Both the position numbers and the translations under genes were made by a program. The notes below the pieces were generated by a model that was given only the letters and a program-made list of their open reading frames with translations, did not search any database and was not told where the DNA came from. This document shows, in pieces, positions 1-10,984 of a stretch of 64,000 bases of DNA. Numbering within the stretch: the first letter of the stretch is position 1; each line of letters opens with the position of its first letter. The DNA is taken from the NCBI GenBank assembly GCA_947646735.1, contig CANTFK010000785.1, forward strand, positions 310,001 through 374,000, read 5' to 3'. Origin of the DNA: Peronospora farinosa (Eukaryota; Oomycota; Peronosporomycetes; Peronosporales; Peronosporaceae).

Positions 1-115
1 CAACAATGCCGTACATGCGTCAGCAGCTTAACGCCATTTTTCTGAATTCGGCTCTCTACCCTCGAGCTCCTACTTTTCTTGACGTACCCACTGCACCTTG
101 TAGATCCGATCTTAG
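1..115. other. unassigned 115 bp left of the first LTR
   Basis: No gene or repeat could be recognised here. The stretch is open in one frame for most of its length, so it may be a piece of a retroelement interrupted by the LTR that follows, but no family motif is visible. Confidence 0.3.
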
Positions 116-443
116 TGTAACGGGGTGTACCGTTACACAATTAGGTATAGTTAATTTCATATTACATAAGTAGTTATATGCTACACCCGAGATAACGGGT
201 GTAGCCATTCATATCTCATTTTGCAGGTAAGTCAGAATCAGTCTCGTTATTTGCCATTAGGAGAAAGATCTGTAGTTAAGTGGTTCCCATGAGTTTGGTA
301 ACCACTCGTGCTTAGTCTAAAAACATAAAAATATAATAATTAGAGTTGAAACTTACCTCAGCACGCTAGTTACTGCGTGCTCCCTTACGCTTCCTCGTAA
401 GACCTATTGTGTGTGTAAGTACCGGAGCTTTAGCCCCGTTACA
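116..443 (+). repeat. solo LTR, gypsy type (328 bp)
   Basis: The element begins TGTAACGGGG and ends CCCCGTTACA, the inverted termini shared by the other gypsy-like LTRs in this window. Internal blocks such as ATTACATAAGTAG and AGTGGTTCCCATGAG recur, in opposite orientation, in the solo LTR at 8996-9315, so the two belong to one superfamily. The flanking five bases (CTTAG and CTAGG) are not a clean duplication, so the insertion is old or its edges are eroded. No primer-binding site follows at 444, which argues against it being the 5' LTR of the remnant downstream. Confidence 0.7.
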
Positions 444-819
444 CTAGGGGAATGACAGTGCTTAACAAGGATCAATTACTCGCGCCTAGGTTCGTAATAC
501 TGATACCCTGAGACCTTCGGTCGAGAGCAACACACAATCACCTTCTATAAACATGCTAATGTTTTAATCTCCATGTTGTCAGCATTCTATTCCTGCTTGT
601 ACACTGCAGACTGAGCGTATAAACTAGGTGTTGGCTTGACGTTGGGGTATTGGATATAAATCAGCCATGTCATCAATTGGTAGCGCCGACTCAATCGGAG
701 CGTAGTTGGTAGTAAGTGCACGCTTACCCGAAGATGGGTCAACCAATGTCTGCGCGTTGCATTGAGCTGACGGGGACGCCACGTCGCGTGGCGTGGCGTC
801 GAAGCAACAGTCTTCGCCT
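444..819. other. 376 bp without a recognisable gene
   Basis: No coding frame with family resemblance was seen. The right end may contain scrambled gypsy integrase sequence preceding the recognisable C-terminal region, but indels prevent a firm reading. Confidence 0.35.
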
Positions 820-1530
820 TAGATCGGGTTATTACATTCGCACTCCAAGAATAGCGAGCTTCACTCTCGCGCCCGATTCATCGGTTCATTTAAGGTTCTG
901 AAGGCGATTGGTGATGCTTACACACTGGAATTTCCCTCTTCGTTGCGACTTCACCCGACGCTATACGTCGGGCGGCCAGAAGAATATCGACCGTCTACGC
1001 TTCACGAATTGGTTTTGATGCTAAGTTGAGGGGTCTGAAGGTCAAAAAGTCTTCCCATCGTGCTCGACGCGCCGATGACATCGGGCACGGTTGCGTTCCC
1101 GTCTGTTCATGAGCAAGGACCTGGCGTTTAAGAACCCTTATCCGCTCGAACAAATTACGGTTCGACTGCCTTATCTCGTTCGCGGTCTTCTCCGCCTGTG
1201 CAGCACGCTCAAGGGCAGCCTCAGCTTCCAGCTGAGCATCGGCAGCCTTATTTACGGCCTAATCAACAATCTCCTGGGAAAATAGGACGCCAGCATTACC
1301 GTCGCGAGGGCCCACAACTGCCTGTGGATGTGGAACGACAGATACGCTGGATTTTAACCCGCATTTGGGTCACAAGAACCCTCCTCGAGTGGGCTCATGA
1401 GAAGCGCGCGTTTCCATCCGCTCGCAGGTACCGAGTACGCTAACTTGGATTCCCTCCCGAGAAGGATACATGGGAACCGCGTTCCTCTCTCCTTTGTGAC
1501 GTTCCAGATGTTGTTTAGTCGTACGAGACC
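820..1530 (+). pseudogene. gypsy pol remnant: integrase C-terminus and chromodomain
   Basis: From about 870 the plus strand reads ARFIGSFKVLKAIGDAYTLE and then LRLHPTLYVGRP, the typical end of chromodomain-gypsy integrases in which the SH3-like tail is followed by HPxFYVxxLK. After a degraded linker, 1420-1510 reads a chromodomain core with one in-frame stop (YRVR, stop, LGFPPEKDTWEP), followed by the usual DVPDVV tail. Reverse transcriptase, RNase H and the integrase core are missing, so this is the 3' end of a dead element. A polypurine tract and LTR-like sequence follow at 2391. Confidence 0.75.
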
Positions 1531-1855
1531 ATGAAGTCGGGATATTACGATGCGAGCGCGAGCACGAACGCACTCGTGACAAACGAGAACGGTAAGGCGA
1601 CCCAAGCCGTCGAAAACGAGGAATATAACGTGAACGAGAACGAGAACGTCGTGGTGAATACATATCATCACGACTACGAGGCGAGAACCGCGCAGCAGGA
1701 CGGCATGCGAACATGTCGCCGCCCTGCGTTGATTGGGTTCAGCGGAGATCAGCTCCGCTGCCGAGAGTGGTGCTGCCAGCGAGGCGCACCACGAATAACT
1801 ACGCTTCTCCGTTCTCTCAGACTTTGCTCATACTTCGCTATCCAGCTTCGTTCAC

Positions 1856-2310
1856 TTAAGCTAAGTGGACGCCCAGCGATGTGTCGTCTCCAGTCGTCAT
1901 GAGTTGGACGAGGCATCGAGGTGCAAGATTGGCATCCTTCGTTGACATTACGAAAGCAGAGGCGGTCCTCATTCCAAACATTATCACACATAGCGCACCG
2001 ATGAGTTGATTGGCGCGAAGCTCCTCTCGATTGGCAAGCCACAGTGGGAGGCTGATACTATCCTCGAGCATCCAATTCCAACGTCGAATGAAGGCGCACC
2101 ATGAACGCTGCAGGGCCTTGTATCCGATTCCATTCAAATTATAACCACGCAGCCTCGAAATCGCCGGAAGTAGTCCCGCGTCATTTTCAGTGAGTCCGGA
2201 GCGCGGGCTCCGGACAAGTCATGCAGTGGCTAAGGATGAGTTGTTGCGCCATGATGCTGGTAGTTGCACTCCCGCTGATGGTGCTTGGGAGTACTGCAAT
2301 ATTTGGGGCC
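1856..2310 (-). pseudogene. antisense reading frame between chromodomain and 3' LTR
   Basis: On the strand opposite to pol, 2137-1856 encodes a 93-residue open stretch (NGIGYKALQRSWCAF near its start). A further open stretch begins with an ATG near 2305 (MSQHTAPNIAVLPS) and is broken by stops. It occupies the same place, chromodomain to polypurine tract, as the antisense frames of G1 (17513-18388) and G2 (58095-58911). A segment around SLPLWLANREELRANQL is loosely similar to IPFVLRSNETADDYE of G1. The similarity is weak, so homology is an inference. Confidence 0.35.
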
Positions 2311-2390
2311 GTGTGTTGGGACATCGCTTGGTCGTTTGCTAAAACTGGAGTTTCGACAGTTTAGCACTCACGGTTGGTGAGTGATGTCTT

Positions 2391-2755
2391 GAAAAGGGGG
2401 TGATGTGATGGGCCACATTGCACACATTAAATTTCTTTAAAAAAATAAACAATTACATATGTAGGCAGGTCCTATGCCCGAATAGCGGTCGCAGCGTGGC
2501 AATATATTATTGGATTATTATTGGTGCCTTAAGACCAAATATGCACTAATGATAAATAAATCTGAAAAAATTGTGGTTTCCGAAAGGCGGGAACACTGTC
2601 ATATCTGTTACGACTTAATAAAAATCTCGTAATAAGTACAATTGAAAAAAACAAATAAACCACAAAGTTAAAATTACTTATGCCTAATACTTGGGCTTGA
2701 GTCTTCCTCAAGCGCACGTGTGAGCTAGTGACGACACACCTCGACTTAAGCTCTT
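2391..2755 (+). repeat. polypurine tract and eroded 3' LTR of the first gypsy remnant
   Basis: The purine run GAAAAGGGGG ends at 2400 and is followed directly by TGATGTGATGGGC, a plausible mutated LTR start. Blocks inside (ATTACATATGTAGGCA, TATTATTGGATTATTATTGG, TTCCTCAAGCGC) resemble parts of the 8996-9315 LTR in the same relative order. The right boundary is uncertain. Confidence 0.45.
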
Positions 2756-4675
2756 ACGAAAGCATTACGGTAATATAAATACGTGCTTTGTATTAGTCTC
2801 CAGGTCCATTTCAAAAATGGCGTCAGCACGAAATATCGATTCATCTTACATGAATGACTAATATGGAATTGATCCTGATCGCTTTCTTTTAAATTTTCTT
2901 TCGAAGTTTTCCTGATACATATCCGTGAGCTTAAAGTAGCATCAAGCTTGAATTCTTTCCTCTTGTTGATCTTATTTAGTGTGTACTCATAATGATCCGA
3001 GGCCTTATCGGCCAAGTTCCAACGAAAAGATCACAACGAAACACTTTTATTTCTTGCACTTCCTAACTATATTTATCCAGTTCATCCGCGATATCCGTCG
3101 TTTATCTTTGCAGAGAAAGAGGCACTTGAAATATGGGACCGTGCATTCCTATTTGTTTTCGAAATAATGCGTCCATGTAGTGCCAAAGTGTGAATATCAT
3201 ACCAACAATAACTTTGTCTGCAGGTTATGAGAACTGCTCTGTCCAGCTTACCCTACGACACCAGCAACATGGCGGACAATCCGTCTAAAATTGAAGAGAA
3301 GGGAAACCCACCCCATCTTTTTCTTCATCTTCTCCAGAAGACAAAAGCACCACGAAGCTACAAGCAGTGTGTTTTTGTGAAGAAGGCGAGGAGTGTCTGT
3401 GCTTTCTCTGATGCAGTGGACAAGGATAATATTGCTCTTACTACCAGATAAAATTCTTTGTGTCTTGTTTAAGTTTGTCAGGAGCTAAATGCGTGTGATG
3501 AAATAGGATATTCGACGCTGTGAGCTGGCGAGTTTGTATGCTATTGCGTCTGTGAAATTGTCGTTTGCCATCGGAATTTCTTCAGTTCTTGTCGTTTTGC
3601 CTACCGATTGGTCTTTCTCTTGTTTGCGTTTCCGATTTCCAATTATGCTGAGGTAGTTTTGTCGCTTATAAAGCTTGTTCCATTCTCGTGACCGGAGAAC
3701 ACTCTCACTTCGTGCGTCAGAGACGGAGAGTGTCCTGCCACGGATGACGAGCTTTGACTTTCACTAGGGAGATCCGTGGTCTTCTGCTCGTGCTCCGGAA
3801 TCGCTCGTTGTTAAAACAATGTGTGTCGGTAGGCCACTTGTAGAACTTTTGGTGCAATCCGATCACCTCAGACCTTCTCTTACATCTTTTCATCCGAGAA
3901 ATCTGTCTGTTTCATCGGTTAAGAGATAATAGATAGTAAAACTTTTCTATGTTATCGTCGGTGAGGTGGGATGCGTGTACGGATGGAACATTCCGCACGA
4001 GCCAGTCGGTTGATGACTTATAGAAGGCCATCAAAGCAAAATGGCCGAACAGTACATGGGCGAGGCGGATTACCTGCAGGTCTTCCTGGCGAAGAAAGAC
4101 AACGCAAGGCTAACGGAAGAAGTAACCCCATAATTTTAAAGTTAGAGCATGAGTGGCACCCACTGCCCCCCCCACTTCTTTCCCATGCATATATTTATGC
4201 AGCTACTATAATTATAGGTGTTCCAACAGGTATAAAAAATCTAGTTGATTAGCCATGGTTCTTTAAAATTTGAAACCTCTTTATTATTTGTTTTAGGTTT
4301 TATTTTATTATTTGTTATGGGTGGTGCAACTAGTGTAGTGATGTCGAATTCAAGATATGACTGCTAATTTCTCGAATCTGTAGTCAGAACGAAGAGGATA
4401 AATTGTCAGCGCCAAATGATACGTGACTTTCGTTATGTTAGGACTAAGTATCCTGGCTGTGGCCGCTAGAGAAAATTCCATCGACGAAAAAGGATGTCTA
4501 CATAGTATAACTGAAAACGTTGAATTATTGTTGTTTGAATAAATGGTATGGTCACGAGTGCTTTACATTTGTCGCGATACATGACACGGTCAGTCCTACC
4601 TAATCTACCTATTAAGTAGATCATTTATCGTAAAGTTCCGGGAGCAGGTCACTTTCACTGTATACAAAGTAGGTG
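2756..4675. other. 1.9 kb gene-poor, AT-rich spacer
   Basis: Several short open frames occur, such as 3227-3451 (+, 74 codons) and 4041-4133 (+, beginning MAEQYMGEADYLQVF). None shows a recognisable domain or clear splice continuation. A minus-strand stretch near 3530-3570 (MANDNFTDAIAYKLASSQ) has protein-like composition but no extended frame. I cannot assign a gene here. Confidence 0.3.
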
Positions 4676-4867
4676 CTAGCACGCTCCATCACACTCATTG
4701 TTCGATGTAACGTACTCGTTTGACCTCAGGAACCGCTTGGTCGAGACAGAGGCCGCATCTAGCGTATCCATTGCGTGAGAGTTGCGCATGACATCATCGC
4801 CATGCATTGATGTTGCGGCCAGTACGCTCGTAGCTGACCATGTGGCCAGCGCGACAAGAATGAGCAC
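4676..4867 (-). pseudogene. RxLR-type secreted effector fragment
   Basis: The 63-codon frame starts with a hydrophobic segment (LILVALATWSATSVLA) typical of a signal peptide with cleavage after about residue 17. RFLR follows at residues 45-48, the position expected for the RxLR host-targeting motif of oomycete effectors. The frame stops 15 residues after the motif, so no dEER motif or WY-fold effector domain is present. The first codon of the window-level frame is GTG, and the in-frame upstream sequence reaches a stop without any ATG. An AG acceptor-like TTTTGCAG lies just upstream, but RxLR genes usually lack introns. This is therefore best read as a decayed or partial effector gene. A gypsy LTR fragment begins about 120 bp upstream, so retroelement insertion may have removed its promoter and start. 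Confidence 0.5.
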
Positions 4868-4984
4868 TGCAAAATTTGATTCGTTAAATGTTGATTTAAG
4901 ATTATTGAGTTATAATTTATAATTTATAATGTAAATGTTCGTTTTAGATATATCATCTCGCTAATATTTACATCTTTATCATTA

Positions 4985-5191
4985 ATGTATGTTGTACTTA
5001 GTACTGCTGTATCAATTATGAAACTGATACGGATAGTATTAGGTATAAGTAATACCTTTTAATATCATATTCATATAATACCCCTTTTTTGTAAAAAGGA
5101 TCGGTATAAGGAATGCATAATATGCAATATAAAACTTCAACCGTAATAGACTTTCGGTTTAATGTTATAACCGTCGTGTAAACCCGATACA
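4985..5191 (-). repeat. truncated LTR of the G2 gypsy family
   Basis: Read on the minus strand from 5191, the sequence begins TGTATCGGGTTTACACGACG and continues through TACGGTTGAAGTTT, TGCATATTATGCATT and AGTACTAAGTACAACATACA. These match, in order, the starts of the LTRs at 50713 and 58979. The match fades near 4985, so only about the first third of the LTR is present. Confidence 0.75.
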
Positions 5192-5757
5192 CTGTAGGTG
5201 GCGGCATATATATATTTGGCTCCGTGCTTTTTGTAAGGCGATCGCTATCAACATTTGATCTACTTGTTCTCACGAATTAATAATTGCAGCCAGGGCATCG
5301 AGTATTTCGGCTTCGCTCTTTTCGCATATCTTGATCTTCAACGTCTAAGTCGATAATAATGCGGTTACCTTCCTAGACTTCCATTTAGACTACTTATCAG
5401 TACAAAGTGGAATAATGTGTAAAGAAGACCTTCATCTCTCGGGAGACTACATGGAATAGCATATATTCAGAATCCGGATTAGAGCTAATTCCCTACACGA
5501 CCATCCCGTAATTGGTCTCATTTCGTTTCAGCGATTGGCTGGTAGAATGTTTTCGGCCAATATGTACCGTCAGATTTCTGTAGCAAAGCTGCTGAAACCG
5601 TTCCTCTACTAGCGTAGACGACAAGCATTGGTGGCCGATCTAAATATCCATCCTTATCAAGGTACAATCTGGATCGTTCTCCTTATTAAGGGTATGAATA
5701 GGATCGCTTCCAGCTAAATCGCCCTCTATATAAAGGATGATCGCGATGGAAATGATG
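5192..5757. other. 566 bp spacer without recognisable gene
   Basis: No domain-bearing frame was found. A TATA-like CTATATAAAGG lies near 5735, but there is no gene downstream of it. Confidence 0.3.
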
Positions 5758-5762
5758 ATCCT

Positions 5763-6221
5763 AATAATGGGGCACTCTCCGACTATACTGATTACAGTAT
5801 TGTCTACTTTCACTGATTACAGTGAAAGCAGGTGCCTCAAAACCTCACGTACACGTGAGCAGAGGAGGCTTATCAACTAAACAAACGCTTAGTTGAGAGG
5901 GAAAAGAAAATCTGTATTTAATATAGTTAACTATCTAATAAAACTAATCTGTTATAACCTATGTTCACTATATTAAACTACAACTATGTATGTTGACGAC
6001 TTGCCCTCCACTCATTGCGCGCGTCCATCGGTCATTGTTCAGCGCGTTGGTTGATATGATGGACCATATCAGCCAATGAGAGGGCATCTCCAACTTCAAG
6101 GAGATCTAGAGACAATATTATAAGAAAAAATAATATTGTCAAAATATTATTAGTTATAATAATATTTTTATTGACACTTCATATAAGTATCAATATTATG
6201 TAACGGGCTCACCCCGTTACA
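5763..6221 (-). repeat. solo LTR, family X, left copy (inversion breakpoint)
   Basis: On the minus strand the LTR starts at 6221 with TGTAACGGGGTGAGCC and ends at 5763. It is nearly identical along its length to the plus-strand copy at 24944-25406; the terminal TG at 5763 is mutated. The five bases to the left (5758-5762) are ATCCT and the five to the right (6222-6226) are CTTGG, so the two sides do not match each other. Each instead matches, reverse-complemented, the flanks of the other X copy: AGGAT at 24939-24943 and CCAAG at 25407-25411. This is the signature of recombination between the two LTRs. Confidence 0.9.
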
Positions 6222-6226
6222 CTTGG

Positions 6227-7740
6227 GGCCACGATCCCATCTTTCGCGTAGTTGCTGATGAACTTGAAACTGATGTCCACGTGCTTAATGCTTGACGTGC
6301 TCTTCTCCGACTCGATCGGTTTGATAGCCGCTTGGTTGTCCATCCACATTGGCATCGGCTTGATCACGTTCAACTTCAATTCGTCGAACAGTGCCTTCAT
6401 CCCCAGTAGTTCGCGTCCGGCTTAAGAAGCCGCGATGAACTCTGCCTCCATGGTGCTCAGCGATACTCCAGACTGCTTCTTGCACGACCAAAAAACAAGA
6501 GAGCCATCCATGGTCAGAACACAACCAGATACAGACTTCCGGTCCGACTTATCCGCCGCAAAGTCCGCGTCGCTCCAGCTTTCAATACGCATGTCCTTGG
6601 GTGCCGATCCATCGCCTCCCAGATGTAGCTTCAGATCCTTTGACATCTTCAAGTAGCGCATGATCCTTTTGGCAGTCTTCCAATCCTTGGTCGTCGGCTT
6701 GTGTGTTTGTCTCGTTGCCTTGCGCAACGCAAAACAAATGTCTGGCCGCGTGCACCTTGCGATCCATAGTAGGCTTCCCACCATCGACTGGAAAGACTTC
6801 ACGCTTGGATCGTTTTTTGCACTTCTCGTTGACAGAAGTTCTTGAGCATCTTCTTCCTCGAGGTTGCATTCGTCGCCTATCGGAGTCCTCACTCCGTTTG
6901 CCGAGTCCGGTCCGAACTCCTTCAGCAGCAATTCGATCGTCACTTGTTGGTCCAGAATGTACCCCTTAGACTCGTCCAGTTTGATGCGAAGTCTCAAAAA
7001 CTTGTTCACCACGCCCAGATCCTTGGTTGACAGACACGCCATGTCCGTTAAGAAGTTGTCCACTGCGCTTGGCTTAGTCCCTGTGACGAGGAGATCGTCG
7101 ACGTAGACTCCGACTACCGTGCATGTATTGCCTTCGTACTTGAAGTACAGACACATGCCCGTCGTACATTGTCGAAACCAGCTCTGTTGCAGCTTCGAAT
7201 CCAGTAGGTTGCTTTAGAGTCTTCCAGCCTGCTTGAGTCCGCACAGCGATTTCTTTAACAGCAGCGCTAAGTCGTTCGTCGATCTTGATTTCAGACCCTT
7301 GAGATCTTCTCCGTCGAAGGTCATGCCTTTAGGCACCTTTATGTAAATGTCTAGGTGCTCTTCCTTTTCTGCTATGACGTAAGCATTCGGCACATCACCG
7401 TTTCGAGCTGGTACCTTCCAGCGTCTTGATAGCATCAGGATCATTTTCACCGTGCTCAAGTCCATCACCGCTGCGAAGGTGAGGTTGTAGTCAACTCCGA
7501 AAACTTGTTCGTTCCCGCAGACGACTAAACGAGCCTTATATCGCTCTATGTCCCCGTTCGCATCCGTCTTGGTCTTGTACACCCACTTTTTGTGGAGCAC
7601 GTGCGCATTCTTAAGCGGTGAAACGACCATCCAGACATCGTTCACCTTCAACGCGTCCAGTTATTCGGTCATGGCGATCTTTCACTCTTGATGATGCTTG
7701 CTCTTGATCGCTTCTTCGTATCTTGTGCTATAACAGCATT
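6227..7740 (-). pseudogene. C1 reverse transcriptase and RNase H remnant
   Basis: Minus-strand pieces at 7651-7214, 7156-6422 and 6400-6227 together cover the copia RT and RNase H. Visible motifs are HKKWVYKTKTDANGD and FGVDYNLTFAAVMDLSTVK in the palm, YVDDLLVTG (the YxDD catalytic box) near 7100, and DADFAADKS and STMEAEF in RNase H. The pieces are in different frames or separated by stops, so no functional enzyme can be made. The frame is cut at GIVAP by the X LTR; the missing RFVKS continuation sits at 25407. Confidence 0.88.
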
Positions 7741-8096
7741 GACGACGTCCCTGGATCCAGATGTATCTTCGCTTGAAACCTCTTAAGTTTTTCTTCTGTT
7801 CGTTGATCTTGTATCATGGCGCTACCTCGTCCATTCGGGCTTGCGATTCTTGTGATGCTTCACAGTACGCTGCTTGCCGCGACATCGTACCTGAGGGTTC
7901 GGTTGATCGACCATCGTCAACTACTCCTGACGGCAGAGTTCATCTTGATCCGATATATGGTGATTATCGGTTGTCAACGATTCAATATTCTGAATATATT
8001 GAGTCACTAAGACCACCTTGTTCTTGGGGATGAATGTCTTGTACCCCTTCGTCTCATCGCTTTTTCCGATGATGATGGCTGTCCTTCCACACTCTC

Positions 8097-8730
8097 CTAG
8101 CGACTTGTTTCTCGCGTTGACATAACCAGCGCAAACGAGCCCAAAGCCACGATGTCTGTTAACTTGGGGACCTTTTTCGTTAGGAGCTTCATCGGGGATA
8201 CTCCACCCAGGTTTGACTTGGTCCTGCTTCGATTTATGATGTACGTCGCGTACTCCGCTGCATCCCCCCAGAACGATAAAGGTAGGTCCGAGGCGAATAC
8301 CATGCTTCGTACCATATCCATAATGGTACGATGCATGAGTTCAGCCTTGCCGTTGCTTGCTTGGTTCCTGGCTTCGCTGATTTGACGCGAGACTCCCGTT
8401 GCCTTGAAAACACGTCCAGAGTCTTAAACTCCCCGCCTCCATCAGTGCATAGCACGTGAATTTTGAGGCTGAACTCGCGTTCAAATTGCACGAGGAAGTA
8501 CTTGAACTTGAGTGCAGCAGAGTCCTTGGTCTTGGCCAGGAACACGCGGCAGTAGTTGGACCGGTGATCGATGAAGTTGACTAGGTACTGGTTGCCCAGA
8601 CGATCTCGTGGGGTCATCGGTCCTTTCAGATAAATGCATATCACCCCACCGATGCCATCGATGGGTGAATTTATGCCAGTATCCACCTTCGATTGCGCTT
8701 GCTTGGTCTGCTTGACTTAAGCACACGCCA
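8097..8730 (-). pseudogene. C1 integrase remnant
   Basis: The minus strand carries copia integrase core sequence: YLKGPMTPRDRLGNQYLVNF with the following FIDHRSNYCRVFLA, CTDGGGEFKTLDVF, and MHRTIMDMVRSMVFASDLP. The equivalent C2 segment has DLKGPM, so the first aspartate of the D,D-35-E triad appears as Y here. Overlapping frames show at least one frameshift inside the domain. The element is inactive for this function. Confidence 0.85.
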
Positions 8731-8995
8731 AGAAATTCATGCGTCTTGTGTCAGTCAGCTTGATGCATGATGCGGGGTCCTTGGCCATCTTGATGATCGT
8801 ATCGAAACAAAGGCGGCCAAGCCGGCGATGGAAGTGCATCAAGGTACCACGCTGAACATCCGAATCGGATTCATATTCAGGTTAATTGATCGCTTCCACC
8901 ATAACTTCCTTTGACATACCCATGACTTTCGCGCGGTGACCTAACACCTTCACAACCAACACGTTGTTTGTGCGGTCAGCATCCATGATTGGTGC

Positions 8996-9315
8996 TGTAA
9001 CGGGCTAAGGACCCGTAACCGTCTTACACTAAATGGACGTTGAGGAAGCGCTCTTAATTAACTCGTAAATATAACTCTGTTTTTATTTTTGTTTTAGTTT
9101 TAATTCGCAGTAAGTGCGAATATGTTCCCTAGCTCATGGGAACCACTCAATATGGAAGTCAATTTATTATTGGCTAATTATTGGGTCTGGCACCCCAACA
9201 ATAAACCAATAATAAAATGACGCGCAGTAGCCGCTAATCGGATACTGCCCTATGCCTATTTATGTAATTATGTATCATCCCTATAGCTACTTATGTAATA
9301 GGTTGCCCCATTACA
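8996..9315 (-). repeat. solo LTR inside C1, with GGTGC duplication
   Basis: A 320-bp LTR with ends TGTAACGGGC and CCCCATTACA interrupts C1 between protease and integrase. It is flanked on both sides by GGTGC (8991-8995 and 9316-9320), a perfect five-base target-site duplication. Read on the minus strand it shares ATTACATAAGTAG and AGTGGTTCCCATGAG with the LTR at 116-443, so it belongs to the same superfamily. No internal sequence remains, so a solo LTR was left by recombination. Confidence 0.9.
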
Positions 9316-9990
9316 GGTGCGCCCTTCGACCCGAAAGTCAACACACGCCCCTCTCCTCGATATTCGAGTACGCATCCTTTCGCCTCAAACTTCCCATAAG
9401 ATATGATGTTTCGCTCGAGGTTTGCAGCTTTCTGAACGTCGAGGAGCCTTATCGTTTTCATGACCCCGAGCGCGACAATCTTGATGTCAACGCTCCCCTG
9501 CTTGGTCACTCGGAGCACACCTCCGTCGGAGGCTGCAGTCAAGAATTCACCCCGACATTCTTCGAGGGTTGATCTGTAGACTTAGGTCGTTGACAAAGTT
9601 TCTGCTGGGCCCACTGTTGAGGATTTAGTGGTCCTCATGGAGGTCACCATTGTTCCCAATCGCGAAGGTAAAGTCAGCACCTGCACCCTTCTTCCGTGCC
9701 TGCGGACACTTGGACCTTATGTGTCCAACTTCTCCGCATTTGTAGCACACGCGTTGGTCGCTTACTTACATGTTCCTTCTTGGACTTGACTTGACCCTCT
9801 CTTTCGGCTCCTTTCGAGCCTCGGCTGCGTTCACCACATCGCGATTCAAGTTCTTCACATCCGACTCAATCTCGACTTGTTGTGCGAACTGAGCCAACTC
9901 TTCGGCTTGTCGTAGGGATTTGTGTCGGTAATAGTCCAACCTCGACAACATAATCATCCTCATGTTGGGTCCGCATAGTTAAACAATGCC
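9316..9990 (-). pseudogene. C1 protease and CCHC zinc knuckle remnant
   Basis: A zinc knuckle of the CX2CX4HX4C form (CYKCGEVGHIRSKC) lies at about 9754-9713 on the minus strand. The protease active-site region follows near 9620 as ILNSGPSRNFVNDLSL, where C2 has ILDSGSSRHLVNDLSL. The catalytic aspartate is thus replaced by asparagine, and an in-frame stop sits just before the motif. The C-terminal protease strand region (9542-9316) is cut by the solo LTR at 8996-9315. Confidence 0.85.
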
Positions 9991-9991
9991 T

Positions 9992-10905
9992 TTAAGTACT
10001 AGGTTGTCCATACCTCCGCATGCATCCCCTCACGGCCGTCAGATACAGGTAATGGTCCATCCAACTTCTGTGTGCTGCCTTCGGTGCGGTGAAGAGTTTC
10101 ATGCTCTGTGCGGGTGAGATCTTCGTGCTGAAAGTTTGCAGCATCCTATTCAAGGATTGGTCCAGAGTCTGGTTTTCAACCCACCAAGGCTCGACCTGCC
10201 GACGGTAGCAAATCTGGGCCTTGCCTCCTAGGTGTTGGCCCAGCACGTCGACCTTGATGTCCTCGGGCCATGCAAATCCGCATGCACGTTCCGCGAACCC
10301 AACTTGCCTGACAAATTGTTTGACCCATCCGATGAACCCAAAACCAAGTCCCTGGTAGAGCTCCTTGCCGTAAAATGGTTAAAGTGCGAGTTTTCGCTCC
10401 CTCGCATCCGGCATCCCGTAGACTTGGGGTTCTTCGCCAACAAAAAACCTGCCCGGCATAACCACATCAGGGTATGCATTTGGAGGTACCTCTTGCCTGT
10501 GGCGAGCCGGTTCAGGTAATGCACCCATCCTGGCTCCCACGCCACCGTAGGCGCCACGATGTGTTCCGTCGTTCCCGAAGTCTTGACGCCGTCCACCAAG
10601 GTAGGCTGGAGACTTCTTCCGGGTAGGCTTCCTCCAAGGCTTGCAGGGTCATCCCCGCTCCTAGTACTGACCAGAAAAGAGACTCCGAAGGTCCCTTGAC
10701 GTTCTTGCCAGCATGCTCTTTCTGTGACGACTCCAAGCGATTTTAACGATCGCTGATTCCCCCGAGCATCCCCATCATCTAGTCCATCGCCCCTATTAGC
10801 GCTACCGACTTCTCTTTAATTTGGTCCTCGGCGTGCTTGTTAGAACCGTCAGTAACTTTGGTCGGTTTGGCTTGTGCAGACGCACCGGCCTCGCGCTTGA
10901 TCGTT
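9992..10905 (-). pseudogene. C1 gag remnant
   Basis: Minus-strand segments contain the copia capsid-like sequence seen intact in C2, such as LGQHLGGKAQICYRRQVEPW and ISPAQSMKLFTAPKAAHRSW, split between frames by indels. The expected start codon next to the primer-binding site reads ATT where C2 has ATG. The upstream 10590-10740 part shows VDGVKTSGTTEHIVAPTVAW and other low-identity gag sequence. Confidence 0.75.
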
Positions 10906-10917
10906 GGGCTAATAACC

Positions 10918-10984
10918 TGTAGAAAAGTTGCGATTTGGAACTTTGTTGCACTTGTGTGCGAAGAGGTAGAAGTAGAAGTGAATA
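10918..10984 (-). repeat. C1 5' LTR, inner fragment (67 bp)
   Basis: This piece ends at the C1 primer-binding site and matches the last part of the C1 3' LTR (25890-25956). With 19095-19451 it makes 424 bp, exactly the length of the 3' LTR. Insertion of G1 at GAATA (10980-10984, repeated at 19090-19094) split the LTR. Confidence 0.92.

Larger units (their letters stand above)
6222..10917 (-). mobile_element. copia element C1, internal region (5' part)
   Basis: This is the internal region of a Ty1/copia element on the minus strand: gag near 10900, then protease, integrase, and RT-RNase H ending at the X LTR (6221). The 3' end of pol and the 3' LTR lie at 25407-25956, after the inversion breakpoint. 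Order and sequence follow the intact relative C2 (39751-45032), but stops and frameshifts interrupt every domain. The primer-binding site next to the 5' LTR reads GGTTATTAGCC on the minus strand, a one-base variant of the half-tRNA-iMet type seen in C2. Confidence 0.9.

Noticed and set aside
116..2755. 116-443 and 2391-2755 as the two LTRs of one element
   Set aside because: The LTRs are only distantly similar, no primer-binding site follows 443, and the internal region lacks gag, protease, RT and the integrase core.
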